Source: Bacillota bacterium
GTDB taxonomy: Bacteria; Bacillota; Clostridia; Peptostreptococcales; Anaerovoracaceae
Assembly (NCBI GenBank): GCA_022793795.1
Contig: JAAWDM010000022.1
Span: forward strand, 27,586 to 91,585
Length of the DNA: 64,000 bases
Reading direction: 5' to 3'
Positions within the stretch are counted from its first letter, which is position 1, and each line of letters begins with the position of its first letter. Shown here one piece after another: positions 9,627-15,844 of this stretch. The notes beneath the pieces were generated by a model. The model was not told the origin of the DNA and ran no database searches. It was given only the letters and a program-made list of their open reading frames with translations. Made by a program: the position numbers and the translations under genes.

Positions 9627-10042
9627 GGCGATACTTCTCCTTCAAAATTGCCTGCCTTGTAGCGGCTAACTACCCATCCTTCATCCTCAAACCAAGCCAT
9701 ATTTTCCTCATCCTCAATGCCCAGTATTCTATTAGCCATGACAATATGTTCCAAAGGGAATTTCACTTTATAGAACAGAATTTCTCCTTTAGGCCTTTGT
9801 TCCCTCGTGCCTTCTATCCATATCTGCTCTGCCCTGCAATCTAAAATTCTGGTTAATCGTTCTTTCAGGTATGTTTCATTTTCAGCAGTAATGCATCCCT
9901 GTTCTTTCGCCATATCGCGAAAGGATTCTACAGCCATATCGGCTCGGAACAACCTGGTATGTATGACTTGATTTCCTGCAAACTGAACTACAAAAATCGA
10001 AAGAAGTAGCAGGGAAGCCATGGCTGTAATCAGATTTTTCAT
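9623..10042 (-). CDS. Tad-locus small membrane-anchored protein (pseudopilin-like), 139 aa
   Basis: Begins MKNLITAMASLLLLSIFVVQF, a single N-terminal membrane helix, followed by about 115 polar residues likely outside the membrane. Like its neighbours it opens with MKNL, but position 9 is Ser rather than Gly. It overlaps the stop codons of both neighbours by 4 bp (ATGA at 10042-10039 and 9626-9623), so it is tightly coupled in the operon. Size and place suggest a minor TadE/F-like pseudopilin. I cannot assign it to a named family from sequence alone. Confidence 0.7.
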   Translation of the reverse strand: MKNLITAMASLLLLSIFVVQFAGNQVIHTRLFRADMAVESFRDMAKEQGCITAENETYLKERLTRILDCRAEQIWIEGTREQRPKGEILFYKVKFPLEHIVMANRILGIEDEENMAWFEDEGWVVSRYKAGNFEGEVSP

Positions 10043-10191
10043 GACATTCCCTGGACTGCATATTGACTGATATGGTAGCGCATGGCTGTTGCCGCTGCGT
10101 TCTTCAAACTTTCCGTTCCATCCCCTACCATCATGTCAAAGAGAATGGTTCCCAAAAGGATAGTTCCTATGATAATAACCAGATTCTTCAT
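10039..10191 (-). CDS. Flp-like major/minor pilin candidate, 50 aa
   Basis: A 50-codon gene: ATG at 10191 with AAGGAGG seven bases upstream, protein starting MKNLVIIIGTILLGTILFDM and ending AVQGMS, stop overlapping the next ATG. Small size, a hydrophobic N-terminal helix followed by a short amphipathic tail (DGTESLKNAAATAMRYH), and location in a Tad operon are all as expected of Flp pilins. It lacks the usual Gly-x-x-x-x-Glu-Tyr processing motif. It is a close paralogue of the preceding 55-residue gene. Confidence 0.75.
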   Translation of the reverse strand: MKNLVIIIGTILLGTILFDMMVGDGTESLKNAAATAMRYHISQYAVQGMS

Positions 10192-10205
10192 CCTTACCTC
10201 CTTAT

Positions 10206-10373
10206 CTATGGCTGTCCTTGTCCAAAATGGAGACTTTCCATAATCGCATTGCTGCCATGTTCTACAATCTTCTCTGATGCTGTCTTTAAAGAAATTCCAT
10301 CGCCAAGCACCAGCGTATTAACGATTACTGCACCTAAAATAATCGTTCCAATGATAATAATTAAATTTTTCAT
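10206..10373 (-). CDS. Flp-like major/minor pilin candidate, 55 aa
   Basis: A 55-codon gene beginning MKNLIIIIGTIILGAVIVNT and ending FGQGQP. It shares the pattern MKNL-I/V-I-I-I-G-T-I-x-L-G with the next gene, and both carry a GDG turn after the helix (LVLGDGISLK here, MMVGDGTESLK there). The N terminus is one membrane helix; the tail is short and amphipathic, like an Flp pilin. The start is fixed by the AAGGATATG context downstream of the TadC stop. As in the neighbours no prepilin-peptidase leader is apparent; Gly9 is the only shared small residue that could serve as a cleavage point. First of four consecutive MKNL genes. Confidence 0.75.
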   Translation of the reverse strand: MKNLIIIIGTIILGAVIVNTLVLGDGISLKTASEKIVEHGSNAIMESLHFGQGQP

Positions 10374-10409
10374 ATCCTTCTTTCACCCCACCTCTCATCT
10401 TTTTTATTA

Positions 10410-11084
10410 TCAAAAAGTTCCTCCTATCATTTCCATGGTATGTAGGAAAACTACCACCACTGCAAAATCGATGAGCATAATCAAAATCACTGCAGTCGCC
10501 ATCAAAGTGGTAATTAAACTGTTTCGCTCCACCTGCTCCATATCAGCGGTGACACGCTGCTGATACATCATCTCTTGAAAAACCTCCATCTGCTCTATTA
10601 AGGCTTCTGGGTTGATCTGTCCCACTTTCTCCAAAATCATGCTGAAATTCCGTGCAGCCCGTGTACCACACTTTTCTCTCCAGACCTGAAACGCCTCTCG
10701 ATCCTTTCCCCCTCGATAAAGGGATAGCATCTCTCCATAGATTGGCTTCAATATATGAGAGTTGTCCATAAGAGTTTCGTAGATATAATCAGCAGAAAAT
10801 GTTCTCTCCTTCTCTACAATGGCTAGATTTTTCAGCAGCATCCCACCGTCAAATATCTCCTGATCCATTCTCCGCCCTTTCCTCCTCTCCATCATCTCTG
10901 TCCATCGATGCAATAAAGCGATTCTGATTACCCTAGAGTCTCCTAAACGAACTCCTGTTGCCCGTATCCATCCCATGACAGTCCCTCGATTTCCCTCTTC
11001 CATTTCTTTTCCATATAAATAGAGGGCGCCGCCTATGCCTCCAACGCTGGCCGTGAGAAAAAAATAAAATATGTTCATATCCAT
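10410..11084 (-). CDS. TadC-like type II secretion F-domain membrane protein
   Basis: A 224-residue integral membrane protein with an N-terminal helix, a long cytoplasmic helical domain and hydrophobic segments at the C terminus (SLITTLMATAVILIML and VVVVFLHTM). It follows TadB by 30 bp and matches the TadC position, where it would form the inner-membrane platform with TadB above the CpaF ATPase. The T2SF-type core (LYRGGKDREAFQVW, then a conserved-looking FQEMMYQQRVTADMEQVERNSL) supports this. Sequence similarity to textbook TadC is weak by eye, so the identity rests partly on operon context. Confidence 0.72.
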   Translation of the reverse strand: MDMNIFYFFLTASVGGIGGALYLYGKEMEEGNRGTVMGWIRATGVRLGDSRVIRIALLHRWTEMMERRKGRRMDQEIFDGGMLLKNLAIVEKERTFSADYIYETLMDNSHILKPIYGEMLSLYRGGKDREAFQVWREKCGTRAARNFSMILEKVGQINPEALIEQMEVFQEMMYQQRVTADMEQVERNSLITTLMATAVILIMLIDFAVVVVFLHTMEMIGGTF

Positions 11085-11114
11085 TTCCCTATCTCCTCAA
11101 CCTTTTCCTTTTAC

Positions 11115-12074
11115 CTACAAATCAAATTTTCTCCGTGTCATAAGTAAAGTTACGCCTACCGTGGCTAGATAAACAACTAGCCAAATCACGAACCAGGTAA
11201 GCCCTATGGCGGTCTGAAACTGGTAATGGTAAAACATAGCCGGCGATAAGCGAAAGAATCGAAAGCCGCCGACTACTAAAAGGAGACCTCCAATGGGTGT
11301 CAGATAAAATATCATCCATCTAGCCTCATTATTTTCTCTCTTTGAAAATTCTTCCAATTTTCTGGCCTGCCGCATAGAGCGGGCCAAATCGCTGAGAGAC
11401 TCAGTAACAAGCATCCCGCTATGACAGGCTAAAAATATATTGGTTGCCAGAATATTTGCCCAAGAGGTTCCAATAGCAAAGCGAAATTCTTCCATAAGCG
11501 CCTCTAAATCCCCACTGGTAGACGCTTTGCGAAGGCTTCTGGCCAGGTGCAAAAGAATCCTTTTACAATGGGGCGCATCTTCCATGGAAACGGCCGTCAC
11601 CTCTATGGCTTGTCGCATATTACAATACTGTATCTTATAGTTGTTCAAAATCTCCGTTACGAAAATCTCTCCCTCTTGAGAACTGGCTACCCGCTGACTC
11701 TGGATTTTGCACCGAAGAAAGAGATAGGGAAGGACGCTGCTGGCAAAACCAGCTGCTATGGTCAGCACCAGAGAAAGCTGCCCTCCTACCCTAATCATGG
11801 TAACAATTCCAAGAAATGCCGATAAAAGAAAAAAAGCCATTACGCTTTTTTTCGTACCCAAACCATAGGTGACCATAAGGAGTCTGCGTACATGCTCAAA
11901 ACCGCGATGATGGATCATCAGCTGCCGAGCATCGAGCCATTCCTCCTGATTTTTAAACTGGCAGCACCACTCTCTAATTCGATAACATATGATCGCATAC
12001 AGATCTTCCAGTTCCGGTAAAACCAGGGTCACAAGCCCTATGGCTAATATGCTTATCAGAATAACTTCCATCAT
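11115..12074 (-). CDS. TadB-like pilus assembly inner-membrane platform protein
   Basis: A 319-residue membrane protein with helices near the N terminus (LISILAIGLVTLVLP), in the middle (FFLLSAFLGIVTMIR, LVLTIAAGFASSVLPYLFL) and at the C terminus (YLTPIGGLLLVVGGF, then IGLTWFVIWLVVYLATVGV). The cytoplasmic part carries a T2SF-like helical bundle (EIFVTEILNNYKIQYCNMRQA; ACHSGMLVTESLSDLARSMR). It overlaps the CpaF start/stop junction by 4 bp and precedes TadC. Expected role: inner-membrane base of the Tad/Flp machine, contacting the ATPase encoded just upstream. Confidence 0.75.
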   Translation of the reverse strand: MMEVILISILAIGLVTLVLPELEDLYAIICYRIREWCCQFKNQEEWLDARQLMIHHRGFEHVRRLLMVTYGLGTKKSVMAFFLLSAFLGIVTMIRVGGQLSLVLTIAAGFASSVLPYLFLRCKIQSQRVASSQEGEIFVTEILNNYKIQYCNMRQAIEVTAVSMEDAPHCKRILLHLARSLRKASTSGDLEALMEEFRFAIGTSWANILATNIFLACHSGMLVTESLSDLARSMRQARKLEEFSKRENNEARWMIFYLTPIGGLLLVVGGFRFFRLSPAMFYHYQFQTAIGLTWFVIWLVVYLATVGVTLLMTRRKFDL

Positions 12075-13495
12075 TCCCGTCCATCCTTTCGTCGCTGGTC
12101 AGGCTGATAATATCGTGGATATATTACTGTATTCCCCCGCAATGGGTTTCGAAACTCTAAATTCTTGATAATTTCCTCCATCCGATTCCACTCCTTTCCT
12201 GCAATCATTACCTTTTGTTCCTTCATATATGTTGGTGGCAAAAGGTCTGCTTTCCACTGCCATGTGTCTTCCTCTGGCAAATAACGACAGATTTCATGTA
12301 CAGATACCCGATCGGAGGCTCCATCGTACTGATAGGCGCTAATGCCAGCAAGCCGCTTTTCTGCCCTGTTTCGAGATAACTGACAAAAGGTAAACACATA
12401 GTTAATATTCCTAAAAATCTGTGAAATCATACTTTCCAAATTGCCACCGTACTTCTCCTTTATGGCAGTAGCCATCTTGTAGGGGATATTCGTACTGCTG
12501 CCATCATGGATGGTTGCCTTGCTCCGTATGGTTCCCATGGTGAGAATCTCCAAAAATAAGTGGTAAGCCACCGCATCCCGCATTTCCTCCAGTAAAACAT
12601 AATCGTTATCTCCTCGTAACAAAGATTTAGAAATCCGCTCCAAATCTTCTCCATCGGCCACCAGTTCCATGATGGGCGCTTCCGGCATCAATGTGTGCCA
12701 TGGTGTCTCCGGATCAGTGGCAATGGCTACGCCTTCCAGGCTTCTGTCCTCTTCGCACTGCCAGACCTGTAAAAAGGTGGTCTTACCAGTGCGTACTGCT
12801 CCTGAAATCAGAATATTGAATCCGATTTGTATCATACAGCGGAACAGAGGAATGACTTCCTTTGGTATGGTTCCCAATTCTGCCAGATTTTCAAAGGATA
12901 ATTGGTGTACCACATACTTTCGGAATACCATCACATCCTGTTCCTTCTTGGTTCTCTCTCCTGAAAAGACGGTAATTCGAATCCCATTATGGAGATAGAT
13001 TTCATGGAACCCTTTCTCAAGCCGCTCTCTGGGGGTTGCCATCAATAAGGCCCGCTTTAGCTGCTCTCTTCTTTTGGATGAAATCCGTTGAGGCTGCAGC
13101 TGAGACTTTCCATCAATTAAACAATATAGCCTGTCCCCAATCAATTTGGCGGAAGAAGATTTTCTGTATGCCTCCGTCTGGTCATAAACCCAGGGCGCCA
13201 GCCCTGCAAGGCCATAGACCTCATGAAAGATCCCGTCCTCTAAGCTCTCGTACCAAGGTGGCGGCTCTAAATTCTCATACCCTCCATCCACAAGAATATC
13301 CCGAATTCGACCTTTATAATATCGAATCTCTCTCTCATGGCCCATAATTGCCCGCTTTTCTCGTTCCAGCTTTCGGCCTTTACCCAGTTCATCTGCATCC
13401 TTAAAATCCTCCTCAAACCTGGTCTCCACTACCTGGCACAGTTGGTAAAAGGCTTCCATCTCCTGGGATGATTCTCTTTTTCTCTCTGTATCCAA
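12071..13495 (-). CDS. cpaF: CpaF/TadA-family pilus assembly ATPase
   Basis: A 474-residue secretion ATPase powering pilin polymerisation. Walker A is GAVRTGKTT at residues 232-240; the Walker B region is DYVLLEEMRDAVAYH, and the TIHDGSSTN segment corresponds to the conserved STIHANS box. These motifs are recognisable but divergent (family Walker A is usually GGTGSGKTT and Walker B includes E-x-R). The start is probably a TTG at 13495 with AAGGAGG nine bases upstream; this lies 83 bp inside the 3' end of the TadZ gene. The C terminus overlaps TadB by 4 bp. Cytoplasmic, peripheral to the membrane. Confidence 0.88.
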   Translation of the reverse strand: MDTERKRESSQEMEAFYQLCQVVETRFEEDFKDADELGKGRKLEREKRAIMGHEREIRYYKGRIRDILVDGGYENLEPPPWYESLEDGIFHEVYGLAGLAPWVYDQTEAYRKSSSAKLIGDRLYCLIDGKSQLQPQRISSKRREQLKRALLMATPRERLEKGFHEIYLHNGIRITVFSGERTKKEQDVMVFRKYVVHQLSFENLAELGTIPKEVIPLFRCMIQIGFNILISGAVRTGKTTFLQVWQCEEDRSLEGVAIATDPETPWHTLMPEAPIMELVADGEDLERISKSLLRGDNDYVLLEEMRDAVAYHLFLEILTMGTIRSKATIHDGSSTNIPYKMATAIKEKYGGNLESMISQIFRNINYVFTFCQLSRNRAEKRLAGISAYQYDGASDRVSVHEICRYLPEEDTWQWKADLLPPTYMKEQKVMIAGKEWNRMEEIIKNLEFRNPLRGNTVIYPRYYQPDQRRKDGRE

Positions 13496-14210
13496 GCCTA
13501 CGCTCCTCCTTTTTAATATATTCTGCTGTTCCCTGAACGCCCTTTCGAAAAAGGCGATGATTCAAAAGAGTTACCCTCTCCCTTTCTGCTTGCCACCCAT
13601 ATGGCACATAATCCACTTGCAATATGTTCTCCTCTTCAAAGCCTAAACGGTTTCCAACTTCCCTTCCTGTGCCAAATAGATTAGGGGCTTGGAACTTGTT
13701 GATGAGGCAGCAGGTATTTTGTGGTAGCGCCATCGCTGTCATTCTAATTCGTTGTTGGGCTCGTTCTAGGCTTTTAGCCTGTTGGGTCACCACTACACAT
13801 GCTAAATCACAATTCCTTAAAGTATCTATGGATGATCTTTCCCAATCGCTTCCTCCATCTATGACTATATACTCATATTTCATTTCCATAAGTTGATAGA
13901 GTTTTGAGATTCCTCCTTTTTCATAGAAATTATCACAATTCCAATCATAGGCTACAGGTAATATATCCACATTCCGACTGGTTATTAAGCTCTGACATAG
14001 TTCTTTCTCTGCAATCACTTCCTCCTGTAGCGCCCATCGGAGATTATCCGCAGAAGAAGAAACATTTACAGAAAGAAAGGGGATTGCTGGCTCCTGCCCT
14101 GCTCCAATAAACAATACTCTATGGCCTTGCTTGGCCAGCATCTCTGCTGTGGAAAGGGATACCATCGTAGTGCCCACCTGGCTATCTCCGCCATAAAAAC
14201 CAATATACAT
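13413..14210 (-). CDS. TadZ/CpaE-like MinD-family protein with atypical P-loop
   Basis: Starts at the ATG at 14210 (MYIGFYGGDSQ), 265 residues, preceded by GAGGGGAAAAGAAGA; an upstream in-frame ATG at 14261 would overlap the CpaB-like gene. The protein has the MinD/ParA fold pattern: a P-loop-like GGDSQVGTTMVSLS, then YIVIDGG-S (Walker B region) and VVVTQQAKS. The P-loop lacks the usual lysine before the Thr-Thr pair, as in TadZ proteins with an atypical Walker A. TadZ proteins mark the cell position where the Tad machine assembles. Its last 28 codons overlap the start of cpaF in another frame, a large overlap implying coupled expression. Confidence 0.78.
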   Translation of the reverse strand: MYIGFYGGDSQVGTTMVSLSTAEMLAKQGHRVLFIGAGQEPAIPFLSVNVSSSADNLRWALQEEVIAEKELCQSLITSRNVDILPVAYDWNCDNFYEKGGISKLYQLMEMKYEYIVIDGGSDWERSSIDTLRNCDLACVVVTQQAKSLERAQQRIRMTAMALPQNTCCLINKFQAPNLFGTGREVGNRLGFEEENILQVDYVPYGWQAERERVTLLNHRLFRKGVQGTAEYIKKEERRLGYREKKRIIPGDGSLLPTVPGSGDQV

Positions 14211-14226
14211 TCTTCTTTTCCCCCTC

Positions 14227-14823
14227 TCAACTGTATAGCAATACGAATCGTTTCCCCTCATCAGCCAACTTTCCCAATTTTAAAGCGCGCCCTTCGTCCA
14301 CAACTACCTCTACCAGACTGACTGCTGCCGATGCTTGAAGTCTGGCGTCATCTGAAGATACCACCTCCTGATTGCTGCTATCTCTGGCATATGCCACTGG
14401 CGCCGTGGCAATAAACCGGCCGTCACAATAAAAAATGACTTCATCCCCTCTCCGCAAAGTCTGTGGATAGGACATAAGCCATTCTCCTGGAATAGACAAA
14501 ATATATCTTCCCGTATCCTCGCCTACAGAAAGGGCTGGGTCCTGAAAAAAAGCAGCATATAGAGGCGTTTCGGCCGGTATATACTGCACGGTTTCCATCT
14601 GTAAAATATCTTTCATATCCTCTGGTCTTAATACCTCTTCTGCGGCCTCCTCCACCATTCTAATCTGGAACATGGTTTCGTCTACAGCGCTACACCTGGA
14701 CACATCCTGATTCAGCACTAGAATCTTTTCGTAGGTTAAATGCTCTCTTCCCCAAAATTCCCAAAATCCTAAAGTTGCCAATGAGGCAAAAATCAGGATT
14801 AGACCAATCACCCTTTTTCTCAT
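14227..14823 (-). CDS. CpaB/RcpC-like Tad assembly protein (SAF-type domain)
   Basis: First gene of the Tad-like operon. The 198-residue product has an N-terminal membrane helix (VIGLILIFASLATLGFW) and an extracytoplasmic SAF-like domain: KILVLNQDVSRCSAVDETMF is the usual opening strand and ETVQYIPAETPLYAAFF the next element, followed by RYILSIPGEWLMSYPQTLRRGDEVIFY, which parallels the CpaB motif where a beta clip binds periplasmic or wall partners. It is shorter than Gram-negative CpaB (about 260-300 residues) and has no TM beyond the first. Upstream is the 10-bp-phased box array and a TATAAT promoter. Confidence 0.75.
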   Translation of the reverse strand: MRKRVIGLILIFASLATLGFWEFWGREHLTYEKILVLNQDVSRCSAVDETMFQIRMVEEAAEEVLRPEDMKDILQMETVQYIPAETPLYAAFFQDPALSVGEDTGRYILSIPGEWLMSYPQTLRRGDEVIFYCDGRFIATAPVAYARDSSNQEVVSSDDARLQASAAVSLVEVVVDEGRALKLGKLADEGKRFVLLYS

Positions 14824-14935
14824 CTAAATTTTACTCCTTTCTATCCGATGAATCATGGTATTCTTTTCATATGTAATTCTCTTCCATCTATCCACAATAC
14901 CAGATTACCACATCTAAACGTTACTTTCAGCACAA

Positions 14936-15014
14936 TTTGACAAATTCTTTCCAAAAAATTTCGACATATTTCTACATATTTTGACATGCTTCAACGACTC
15001 TTGACACATTATAG
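14936..15014 (-). promoter_or_regulatory. 10-bp-phased Spo0A-box-like array overlapping the Tad operon promoter region
   Basis: On the plus strand, motifs TTCGACA (14960), TTCTACA (14970), TTTGACA (14980), TTCAACG (14990) and CTTGACA (15000) start exactly 10 bp apart; TTTGACA recurs at 14936. In reverse complement they are variants of TGTCGAA, the Spo0A box. A minus-strand TATAAT (15009-15014) abuts the array, which would then lie in the transcript's first bases, ahead of the gene starting at 14823. The 320-bp gap 14824-15144 otherwise holds only the terminator listed next. A second array of the same kind lies at 15699-15746. Confidence 0.7.
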
Positions 15015-15036
15015 CTCTCCTTCCCTGCTCCTACCT

Positions 15037-15104
15037 ACAAAAAACGGAAAAGGACGCCCGTCAAATCTGTTACACTCTCAAGTACATTCAACAAAGCGTC
15101 CCTG
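15037..15104 (-). terminator. Probable terminator after the phage-type regulator gene
   Basis: On the minus strand AGGGACGC pairs with GCGTCCTTTT across about 43 bases, followed by CCGTTTTTTG. It lies 40 bp after the stop of the gene at 15145. The large loop lowers confidence. Confidence 0.45.
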
Positions 15105-15144
15105 CCTATCAGGCATCAACAAAAATCATATGGAGCAGCTATAA

Positions 15145-15555
15145 TCATACCAACTGCAGTTTAATTGCAACCTGGTGAAGATAAACCTGCTGCCACTTTT
15201 TCCAGGTATTTGCATGGAACTGGTCTCCATAGGGAACTCCATAAGCCAGTTTATGTAGAATTCCATCTCGATACTGGGCAGGTACTTCAAGTAATGCATC
15301 TTCGATGGCACGAATTCGCATAGACAAATTGGAAATCTCGATAGCTTTTATTCCGGTAAAATCAGAAACTCGCCCACTTCCGCTTCGAAAATCATCTATA
15401 CGAATTTGTGGCAGGGTGTCTGCCATATATTCCAATTCTCGCAGCCTGTCCTTCATTCTGGGCAAATCCTTGACAGCCCACAACGCCTGCCGGTATACCG
15501 GTTCTGGTAATAAATGCTCCTTATTCGCCTTTAGTTGATACTCTTTCACATTCAT
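15145..15555 (-). CDS. Phage-type transcriptional regulator (RinA/ArpU/sigma-like HTH protein)
   Basis: About 136 residues from the ATG at 15555 (MNVKEYQLK); a GTG at 15549 with GGAGG seven bases upstream, or an ATG at 15585, are alternative starts. The C-terminal half (VPAQYRDGILHKLAYGVPY, then HANTWKKWQQVYLHQVAIKL) has the pattern of small late-transcription activators of Firmicutes phages (ArpU/RinA type) and of sigma-factor region 4. The N-terminal half is helical and charged (DLPRMKDRLRELEYM). No phage structural genes are nearby, so it looks domesticated or is a lone remnant. It sits between two promoters that carry the same 10-bp-phased motif array, which makes it a candidate to act on one or both. 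Family call is by pattern, not by search. Confidence 0.6.
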   Translation of the reverse strand: MNVKEYQLKANKEHLLPEPVYRQALWAVKDLPRMKDRLRELEYMADTLPQIRIDDFRSGSGRVSDFTGIKAIEISNLSMRIRAIEDALLEVPAQYRDGILHKLAYGVPYGDQFHANTWKKWQQVYLHQVAIKLQLV

Positions 15556-15698
15556 CCCTCCCTCTAAAGCGAATATATCCATCATATTCCTTTCCCAATC
15601 AGGTATTCATAAGATAACCTTCTTATGGGAAAGTTTGTATGTCTTGCCCCTAGAGTATCATATTTCTTCATTGCTTTCAGTACATTCCAACAACTTTA

Positions 15699-15746
15699 TT
15701 TGACAAATTTCCGACAAATTACGACCACTTTCGGCAGAATTCGACA
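15699..15746 (-). promoter_or_regulatory. Second 10-bp-phased Spo0A-box-like array, upstream of the regulator gene
   Basis: Plus-strand motifs TTTGACA (15699), TCCGACA (15710), TACGACC (15720), TTCGGCA (15730) and TTCGACA (15740) recur every 10-11 bp. In reverse complement they read TGTCAAA, TGTCGGA, GGTCGTA, TGCCGAA, TGTCGAA, close to TGNCGAA. A small inverted repeat (CATAAGA / TCTTATG, 15608-15627) lies between the array and the gene. The array is about 145 bp upstream of the regulator start, and just upstream of a small plus-strand reading frame. Confidence 0.7.
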
Positions 15747-15763
15747 AAAAATCGGAGGACGAT

Positions 15764-15844
15764 ATGAAAAATTTCTCGCCCTCCGCATCTTATTCTCTGT
15801 GTTTTATTTATATCTATCAACTAGCTATTTTACTGCTCGCTTAA
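15764..15844 (+). CDS. Possible small hydrophobic peptide (26 aa)
   Basis: ATG at 15764 follows GGAGGACGAT, an excellent ribosome binding site. The frame encodes 26 residues (MKNFSPSASYSLCFIYIYQL, then AILLLA) with a hydrophobic C-terminal half, ending at TAA 15844 inside the 3' end of the converging nuclease gene. It is the only plus-strand start with such a site in this part of the window and lies immediately downstream of the phased box array. It could be a small membrane peptide, or chance. Confidence 0.35.
   Translation: MKNFSPSASYSLCFIYIYQLAILLLA

Noticed and set aside
15145..15555. Possibility of a prophage around the ArpU/RinA-like gene
   Set aside because: No integrase, portal, terminase or structural genes; neighbours are pilus and housekeeping genes.
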